A stretch of DNA of 35,943 nt from positions 126,374 to 162,316 of the forward strand of contig NW_004440111.1 of NCBI RefSeq assembly GCF_000330505.1. Reading direction: 5' to 3'. The notes under the pieces were generated by a model that was not told the origin of the DNA, searched no databases, and saw nothing but the letters and a program-made list of their open reading frames with translations. The DNA comes from Entamoeba invadens IP1 (lineage: Eukaryota; Evosea; Mastigamoebida; Endamoebidae). A program made the position numbers and the translations under genes. Below are positions 29,717 through 35,943 of the stretch, piece by piece. Numbering within the stretch: the stretch's first letter is position 1; every line of letters starts with the position of its first letter.

Positions 29717-30724
29717 TTACTTTTTCTTTTTCTGTACTTTGGCATAAATATCCTCTCTTGGGTCGGTTTCTGTTCCAGAACCAGTACCAGAAGCAGTAGG
29801 ACTTGGACTTCTTGATCCTTGTCTTGGTGGTGGTGTTTGTGCTCCAGTCATTTGTGCTCTCTCTTTGTTAACTTCATCAGGATCTTCGTAGTCACTTCCA
29901 AGTCGTTGTCTTCCACCAGGTCTCTGTTGTAAAGGAGGAGGCGGGGTGTAAGGTCTGTGTTGGACAGCTGAAGCAGAAGTTCCCTCTGCTCCTTCTGGTG
30001 CTGGTTGACGAGCTCTTCTTGGCGGTTTAGGTGGAGCTACCCGTTTTGGAGGAACTGCAGGCTTTGGTTGGTAATCTTCACCCTCACTCGACAAATCAAT
30101 TCCATCATCACTAAATCCTCCTGTTTCTACAACACTATATTGTTTTTCAATATCGCCATTGGTTGCTTCAATTAGGGTTATAAATTCCTTCAGAAGATCA
30201 AAAGCTTTATTAAAATCATCTTTGTATCTCATATCAATGTAATTGAACAGTATATTTAACAACCTCATTAATTTATCGAATAACCTTCGAGGAACCAATA
30301 AAGTTTGTTGTACTTCTGATTTTACTTCTTGTTGAAGGTTTGAAAGTCCAATTTTTTTCATGTTTTCAACATTTTGATTAGCGTGGGTCCACAATGGAGA
30401 GTTCTGAACTCCCTTTCTTAAAATGTTTGTTAATATCAAAATTAAATTTTGAATATCCACATTTTCAATTCTACCTTTTGTAAGCATTGTTTCAAGACCC
30501 ATAATAATCATTTTCATGTTTCCACCGACTCCACCCAATGGAGCATAAACCTGTCTATCTATATCACTTTTTTGTAATTTTTGTAACGCATCGAGAACCA
30601 CTTCAGACCAATGTCTAGTGTGATCCCTTGTGACCTCCATCATCTTTCTGACATTTTCTTTCAACGGACTTGCTTCTCCAAGCTGAATCAAGAAAACAAA
30701 CAAAAACAGAGTTAAAACATACAT
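29717..30724 (-). CDS. Array paralog D: signal peptide, helical domain, Pro-rich tail ending EDIYAKV
   Basis: A 335-aa unrecognised protein, the shortest of the five. Signal-like N terminus MYVLTLFLFVFLIQLGEA, with a good cut site after GEA. Helical domain ~22-190, including HTRHWSEVVLDAL and LLVPRRLFDKLMRLLNILF (142-160). Linker QYSVVETGGFSDDGIDL matches paralog E closely. The tail is Pro-rich with class II SH3-ligand sequence APPKPPRR and PPPPLQQRP, and tyrosines at 218 (EDYQPKP), 259 (RPYTPPP), 279 (SDYEDPDE) and 327 (EDIYAKV), the last eight residues before a Lys-rich end. The final segment DPREDIYAKV recurs as DPREDLYAKV in paralog E, showing strong conservation of the end of an otherwise variable tail. 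Confidence 0.78.
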   Translation of the reverse strand: MYVLTLFLFVFLIQLGEASPLKENVRKMMEVTRDHTRHWSEVVLDALQKLQKSDIDRQVYAPLGGVGGNMKMIIMGLETMLTKGRIENVDIQNLILILTNILRKGVQNSPLWTHANQNVENMKKIGLSNLQQEVKSEVQQTLLVPRRLFDKLMRLLNILFNYIDMRYKDDFNKAFDLLKEFITLIEATNGDIEKQYSVVETGGFSDDGIDLSSEGEDYQPKPAVPPKRVAPPKPPRRARQPAPEGAEGTSASAVQHRPYTPPPPLQQRPGGRQRLGSDYEDPDEVNKERAQMTGAQTPPPRQGSRSPSPTASGTGSGTETDPREDIYAKVQKKKK

Positions 30725-30997
30725 CGTGAATTCATGTTTTACAGTTTTTCTTTTATTGTAGAACGAGGTTATTACAAAACGCTTTTAACAATAAAGTTGG
30801 AAGTTTTTAACATAAAGTTGTTTTCTTTTTGAAAAAATATATATATTTTGAAAACAAGTATTTGTATTTTTATTCAATATAAGTGGTTATAAAAAATATA
30901 TTACAATATTATTGTATAATATTAGTTTTATTATAATTTTAACTTTTTTTAAGTTTATCAAGTTTAAAATAAAAATTGTTTATTTTATCATATTAAA
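30725..30997. other. Spacer upstream of paralog D, up to the transposon-like element
   Basis: About 270 AT-rich bases that should contain the promoter of paralog D. It ends with TTAAA (30993-30997), the presumed target-site duplication of the element that follows. Confidence 0.5.
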
Positions 30998-32539
30998 GGG
31001 ATTCATGAGGATTGTTAATTTTTCTGAGGATGGTAAATATCTTAAACATAATTTCTTTCAATTTGGATTTTTTTGCCTAAGATCAAAAAGGTATATTTTG
31101 AAACACTTGATTTTCTTGAAAAATGCTATTTTTGGATTTTTTGAAAGATAATTCTTTCAGTTGATTTTTACAAAAAAATAATCTACTTCTATTTTTTGAT
31201 TTACCACAAGACTAACTTTGGTTTATATGAAAACATTTAACAAACATTTGAATTATCGAAAAAGTCGATTTTTTTTATCAAAATCACAAAACAAATTAAT
31301 CAAACAATTTTTAATCTTTTTTACAAAAATAATTAATTATAAATCAATTCATGATATTTCAAACAATAAAAATTGATAACAAATAACGTATTAATAACGT
31401 ATACTCTATGCGATAACAATTTATGTATTTGCGCAAATTCAAAAAGAGAGGTTTTGGATATCGATAAAACAACGATTGATAAATAAACAAATTTTTAAAA
31501 TAAAATCATTTTTGTTTTAAACGGTTTTATTTATATTTCAAAACATATATAAACAAAAATAAATGTTTATATTATTTTTTTACAATATTAATTCTCAATA
31601 GAAATGTGTTCAATTTATTAATCAATTATATATATTAATTGGCGTTTTTGTTGTGTTTTGACGATTTTTGATATAATCAATTATCAAAACCCACCTTGTA
31701 AAAATTCTTTGATAATTTTATTTATAGAATTTTAAATCAATAGTGGCAGTGCTATAAATAGTTCTAAGGACGGTAAGTCGTGTAACAAACAGACATTGTC
31801 AACACAGACTTAAACACCTAAAAAGTGAAATGACGTGTTCCCATGTTCAAAAATAGTAACTTACTCAATACACATTTCAGACAGATGTAAAAGTGTGAAC
31901 TTTCTATTTCTGTCATCCTCAGAAAATAATTGCCATCCTCAGAACTGTAAATCTGTTTAAAACACAAGTTAATATCAAAATGAAACATTCATATTAAAAT
32001 ATACACAATATGATTAACTTTGTTATTACAATAAATTTGAATAATTGCATAAATTACAAAAATATTTATAAATTTGTTATTTTAAAATCACATTTTTAGA
32101 AAATCAGTGTTTTCGACTTTTTCAATTTTCATTTTGATAAAAAAACAATTATCAAATTAAACGTAAATTTCAATTATTTTGTTATAAAGACGGATTCGGA
32201 AATAATTTCAATAAGTATATAATCATAAAATGAACAAGTTTAATTCATGTTTTGTTATTTCCCGTCTCAAGTTCGCGAGATATAATTATTGTTTTTGTTT
32301 ACTGATTATTGTGGCGATTTTTTGATTGTATTTATTTTTTTGGCATTTATGACAAATTATTACCATTATTTAAAATTCGAACTTTGACTCGAAATATAAA
32401 GTGTAAATTATAACTTGAGTTATGAAAGTGGGTCTTATGGGGAACTGAACCTTATGGATTTGATTTTTGTATCCTCAGAAAAAAATTTTTAATAACGATA
32501 GCTTTGATCCCGAGGATGCACCTTATCCTCAAGATACCC
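30998..32539. mobile_element. 1.54-kb non-autonomous transposon-like element
   Basis: The left end GGGATTCATGAGGAT (30998-31012) pairs with the right end, read on the minus strand as GGGTATCTTGAGGAT (32525-32539), matching at 12 of 15 bases. TTAAA borders both ends (30993-30997 and 32540-32544), consistent with a target duplication; a 3-base TAA with AGGG...CCCT termini is an equal reading. Motifs CATCCTCAGAA or its complement recur near both ends and inside (31022-31032, 31914-31924, 31934-31944, 32471-32480). No transposase ORF is present. TTAA-like flanks would suit piggyBac and TAA would suit PIF/Harbinger; the superfamily is undecided. Confidence 0.6.
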
Positions 32540-32541
32540 TT
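31978..32541 (+). repeat. Left arm of a 564-bp perfect inverted repeat
   Basis: Every base I compared is the reverse complement of 35380-35943. The match stops at 32542 (A here against T expected from the other arm). The arm is the right-hand third of the element at 30998-32539, plus two flanking bases. The outer limit is set only by the end of the window, so the true repeat may be longer. Confidence 0.95.
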
Positions 32542-32771
32542 AAATGTTGAAGTCAAAAAAACAGAAAAAGTTTACAAAAAACTTATCTGGTCATTATTAA
32601 AAATTAAAAACATTTCAACAATAAAAATTAAAAACAAAATATATAATTAAAAAAAGTTTTTTAGTTTAAAAATATTATAATTTTATTTATATTAATTAAT
32701 AACACTTAAGCTATTTTATATTAATATAATAAGTTTTAATATTGAAATATTATTCAAATGATGAAATTTGT
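32542..32771. other. Spacer between element and paralog E
   Basis: About 230 AT-rich bases downstream of the paralog E stop codon. No gene or repeat seen. Confidence 0.5.
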
Positions 32772-33884
32772 TTATCTTCTTTTGTTCACTTTGGCATAAA
32801 GGTCTTCTCTCGGGTCTCTAACTTTAGCCTGACTTCTTTTTGGAATTTCCGGGTTTTTAAATTGAAGTGTCGCGTAATGAACTTCTTCTTCTGTTCCTGG
32901 CATTCCAACGTGATGATAAATACCTTCGTTATCATTTCTACCAGTGTCACCTGGTAAATTCATGTAAATTGGTTCTTTTCTTGGTCTTTGATTACTTTCT
33001 GGGAATTTAAGTTTAGCATAAACCGTCTCTGGTTTTTTATGTCTATTTCTTGCTGCTTCTATTGCTTCAGTAGGATCTTCATAATCACTGGACTTTCTGT
33101 CACGATACAAAGTTCTTGGTGGTTTTGGAACCTCTCCGCTTGTTGATGGGAAAGGTGTGGGTGCGGGTACTGGTGGGAGGGGACGTGCTTGTACGTGTTT
33201 TGGAGAAGAAGTTCCAGCTATAGCATTTTCAACAGAAAAGTTTATTCCTGAGTCATCAAATCCATTACTTTCTTCAATGTTGTAAAACTTTTGTAATTTG
33301 TCGTTCTTCGCAATAATATATTGCAAAAATGATTCAGTATCATCAATTGCAACTCTCAATTGGTCGTCGTTTTTGAAAAGGGGGAATTTATTTAATATTT
33401 TTAGGAGTCTTAAGATCTTACCTAAAAAGGTTCGAGGAATCAAAAATTTGGATTGCCAATCAGTTTTAGTCTCACTTTTTATTGTAGATTTTTGGATCTT
33501 TTCAATATTTGAAGCAGCATTCATCGCAAAATCACATATCTTTGAAGTTTTTGCACCCTTGTTGAAAACATTAATAATAATCAAAGCCAGATTGTGTAGA
33601 TCAGCTCTTGTAATACTACCCTTTGAAAGCATCGCTTCAAGGGTATGAGAAATCATTTCGACATTTGCCTTGACAAGATAAAAAGAGTTTGGAACTTCTT
33701 GACTAAATATATTGGAAGTCTCGACCATGTTAACAATTTCAGTTAATCTATTTCCCCAAGCATTACCTTGATCTTGGATTAAACGCATTAAATCAGACAT
33801 ATTTTTCTTCACTACAACAGATATTTCTGTTGAAGCATCGATACAGAAGATAAAACAAGTCAGCGAGAAAAAGAGAAATAACAT
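32772..33884 (-). CDS. Array paralog E: signal peptide, helical domain, tail with seven tyrosine motifs
   Basis: A 370-aa unrecognised protein, the most motif-rich member. Signal-like N terminus MLFLFFSLTCFIFCIDA. Helical domain ~24-200, including QDQGNAWGNRL and FLIPRTFLGKILRLLKIL (147-164). Linker FYNIEESNGFDDSGINF matches paralogs C and D. The tail has SH3 ligands RPLPPVP (234-240) and VPKPPR (252-257), then a ladder of tyrosines: SDYEDP (268), ETVYAKL (289), EPIYMNL (307), EGIYHHV (323), EVHYATL (337) and EDLYAKVNKRR (363), after a first at 260 (TLYRD). Several fit SH2-ligand patterns: Tyr307 has Asn at +2 (Grb2 type) and VHYATL fits an ITIM. EPIY and EDLYA resemble bacterial-effector EPIYA motifs. 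The gene sits between two identical inverted repeats. Confidence 0.78.
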   Translation of the reverse strand: MLFLFFSLTCFIFCIDASTEISVVVKKNMSDLMRLIQDQGNAWGNRLTEIVNMVETSNIFSQEVPNSFYLVKANVEMISHTLEAMLSKGSITRADLHNLALIIINVFNKGAKTSKICDFAMNAASNIEKIQKSTIKSETKTDWQSKFLIPRTFLGKILRLLKILNKFPLFKNDDQLRVAIDDTESFLQYIIAKNDKLQKFYNIEESNGFDDSGINFSVENAIAGTSSPKHVQARPLPPVPAPTPFPSTSGEVPKPPRTLYRDRKSSDYEDPTEAIEAARNRHKKPETVYAKLKFPESNQRPRKEPIYMNLPGDTGRNDNEGIYHHVGMPGTEEEVHYATLQFKNPEIPKRSQAKVRDPREDLYAKVNKRR

Positions 33885-35379
33885 ATATAAAGTTTGTTTT
33901 TTACGTTTTTTATATTAAAACCAATAACAATTTCATAATGTTTGCTTTTTAAAGAAATGCGTTTTTGTGACGATTATTTAATATTTAAAAGAAATAAATA
34001 AGTATGAATGAACAGTTTGAAAACAAAAAAAGAAATGGGTGTATCGTACTAGAATCATTCTTTAAACTTTGTCCTTTTTCCAACATTGTCCCTGGTTATA
34101 TATATTGAAAATATGAATATATTGGGACAATTTTCGAAACGCTAGAAAATGTTTGTTTTAGTTTTTATACCGTTTTTATGATTTATTACCTAATTCCCAT
34201 TTTTAAAGATTTATATGTATTTTTTGCAAAAAAAGATAATATTAAAAGACTGACTCTATAAAAAGATATATTACACAACCAAATTAAAGGCAAATTCATG
34301 TTTTAAACATTATATTTTGTTTGATAGAATAATTCACAATTTAATAACATGATATTTCAATATTATTTATTCCATCTTTGTTACTTTGACACCGATTTTT
34401 TTAATTTTTTCAATCTTGTGAGTGTTTAAAGGTTATGTTGTAATTTTTGGGGGGATTTCGTTTCATTGTTCTATTCTTTTTTTGTTCACTAAAATTTCTA
34501 TCATTTACACAAATCATGGTAAAACAAATCCCTTAAAATTCAAGTATTAATTCCCATAACTGCAGTCTTTTTTTAAAAATTAAAACATTTTGAACAATAT
34601 TTTCAAAAAATCAGACAAATATTACAATTATATCTTTTTTATAAACTTTTTAAAAAACAATAAAAATGGTAAACATTATTAAAATTTGTCTATAAAAAAG
34701 AGATCATTATTACAATTATTGTAAATATTTTTTTTTTCATTTTACATACAAATTTTTCAAAGTAAAATTAAATATAAAGTGATTCCGAAAAAGTGTGCAA
34801 CTTTATTTTTTCTTTGTTTTTTACTCACAACAAAGGTGAAACTCTATTTTTCAACAATAACAAAAACAATAACAAAAAGTAGAATTAGGTTATAAATCAA
34901 CATAAAATATAACTCGATATTTAAATGATAAGTTCAACTGCTTGTTTAATTAAAAAGTATAAAAATTCCAGAATTCCAATTGTCATACAGAACGAATAAA
35001 ACAGCGTGTATATCGATTGTGGATGGAGCAGATGTTAAACATTTTAGTTTTTTTCTTTTCTTTTTTTTGATTATTTTTCAAAAAAAAGAAAACTAATTGG
35101 GTTTGAATTGGATTAAACTGTTGTGATTATATCTAGGTTCTGTATGACCAATATATGATTTTGCTGAATTTTTTTGGGTTTTATCAAAATGCAGAGACAA
35201 TTTTTTTCACTACCAAAAATCGAAGATAAAATTAATTAAAAACACTAAAGGTGTAATTTCTTATTGTTTTAAAAATAGTTAAAAATACAAAAAAGCGACT
35301 TCAAAGAATTACAAGAACAAATTAAAAAACTTCCTTGCTCATAATAAAAAACACAAAACAGTGTGAAAAAATTATCTTA
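33885..35379. other. Intergenic region between paralog E and the right inverted repeat
   Basis: About 1.5 kb of AT-rich DNA holding the presumed promoter of paralog E. It contains a 7-base inverted repeat TTGTCCC/GGGACAA (34086-34130) and the nested foldback at 34982-35148. No ORF of interest. Confidence 0.5.
34982..35148. repeat. Nested foldback, possible small MITE or structured RNA
   Basis: An outer inverted pair, GTCATACAGAAC (34982-34993) and its perfect complement (35137-35148), encloses an inner perfect 15-bp stem of a T-rich strand (35056-35070) with its A-rich complement (35078-35092) and a 7-base loop. The left and right gaps between stems differ (62 and 44 bases). CCAAT occurs close to both outer ends, offset by one base. 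The A/T-rich inner stem could arise by chance. Confidence 0.45.
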
Positions 35380-35943
35380 AAGGGTATCTTGAGGATAAGG
35401 TGCATCCTCGGGATCAAAGCTATCGTTATTAAAAATTTTTTTCTGAGGATACAAAAATCAAATCCATAAGGTTCAGTTCCCCATAAGACCCACTTTCATA
35501 ACTCAAGTTATAATTTACACTTTATATTTCGAGTCAAAGTTCGAATTTTAAATAATGGTAATAATTTGTCATAAATGCCAAAAAAATAAATACAATCAAA
35601 AAATCGCCACAATAATCAGTAAACAAAAACAATAATTATATCTCGCGAACTTGAGACGGGAAATAACAAAACATGAATTAAACTTGTTCATTTTATGATT
35701 ATATACTTATTGAAATTATTTCCGAATCCGTCTTTATAACAAAATAATTGAAATTTACGTTTAATTTGATAATTGTTTTTTTATCAAAATGAAAATTGAA
35801 AAAGTCGAAAACACTGATTTTCTAAAAATGTGATTTTAAAATAACAAATTTATAAATATTTTTGTAATTTATGCAATTATTCAAATTTATTGTAATAACA
35901 AAGTTAATCATATTGTGTATATTTTAATATGAATGTTTCATTT
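35380..35943 (-). repeat. Right arm of the 564-bp perfect inverted repeat (partial element copy)
   Basis: Reverse complement of 31978-32541 with no difference found. Its inner end reads TTAAA then GGGTATCTTGAGGAT (from 35377), the same terminus and flank as the element at 30998-32539, so it is the start of a second copy in opposite orientation that continues beyond the window. Confidence 0.95.

Noticed and set aside
30912..31151. 79-codon plus-strand ORF crossing the left end of the transposon-like element
   Set aside because: It spans the element boundary, is Phe/Lys/Ile-rich as expected for AT-rich DNA, and shows no transposase motif.

Overview
The window looks like nuclear DNA of an Entamoeba species. 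Intergenic DNA is very AT-rich, genes are mostly intronless, and the one intron seen is about 50 bases with a GTTTGT-like donor. Three gene families characteristic of the genus are present: transmembrane kinases (TMK) with CxxC-repeat ectodomains, a BspA-like leucine-rich-repeat surface protein with the Entamoeba N-terminal signature, and PPP-family phosphatases. The third-position GC of the conserved genes and the TIR elements would fit E. invadens better than E. histolytica, but that species call is inference. Layout, left to right. 1-1044 (-) is the 5' half of an auxin-efflux-carrier-type transporter that runs off the window. 2357-2842 (+) is an EF-hand calcium-binding protein. 3066-4019 (-) is an aldo-keto reductase. 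4531-5571 (-) is a two-exon Ser/Thr phosphatase. 5572-7298 is noncoding and holds a 176-bp MITE flanked by TA. 7299-8822 (+) is the BspA-like LRR protein. 9465-13580 (+) is an intact TMK, followed tail-to-tail by a nucleotide-sugar transporter at 13688-14824 (-). 15389-16246 (+) is a secretory-pathway glycosyltransferase-like protein. 17280-22143 (+) is a second TMK, broken by one nonsense codon and five frameshifts and best read as a pseudogene. It is followed by a second nucleotide-sugar transporter at 22359-23402 (+), which shares a 194-bp identical tract with the first, a sign of recent gene conversion. The right third (23480-33884, all minus strand) is the most unusual part. It is a tandem array of five diverged paralogs that I do not recognise as a named family. 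Each has an N-terminal signal-peptide-like segment, a roughly 170-residue helical domain with a conserved (V/I)P..(F/L)..K(I/L)L-type motif, and a long disordered tail. The tails carry textbook SH3 ligands (RPLPPLP or RPLPPVP in three, close variants in the others) and many tyrosine motifs of SH2-ligand or EPIYA type; four of the five end close to one (EDLYAKV, EDIYAKV, EGIYTKV) or carry a run of them. They read either as secreted effectors that mimic host phosphotyrosine adaptors, or as LAT-like membrane scaffolds of the amoeba itself. The last paralog sits between two 564-bp inverted repeats that are identical base for base. The left repeat is the end of a 1.54-kb transposon-like element with inverted termini and matching TTAAA flanks. 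How the genes may work together is largely inferred: the TMKs (receptor kinases), the phosphatase and the EF-hand protein are signalling components; the two nucleotide-sugar transporters and the glycosyltransferase-like protein belong to glycan building in the secretory pathway; and the tandem tail proteins could be substrates of tyrosine kinases. No tRNA, rRNA or CRISPR was seen.
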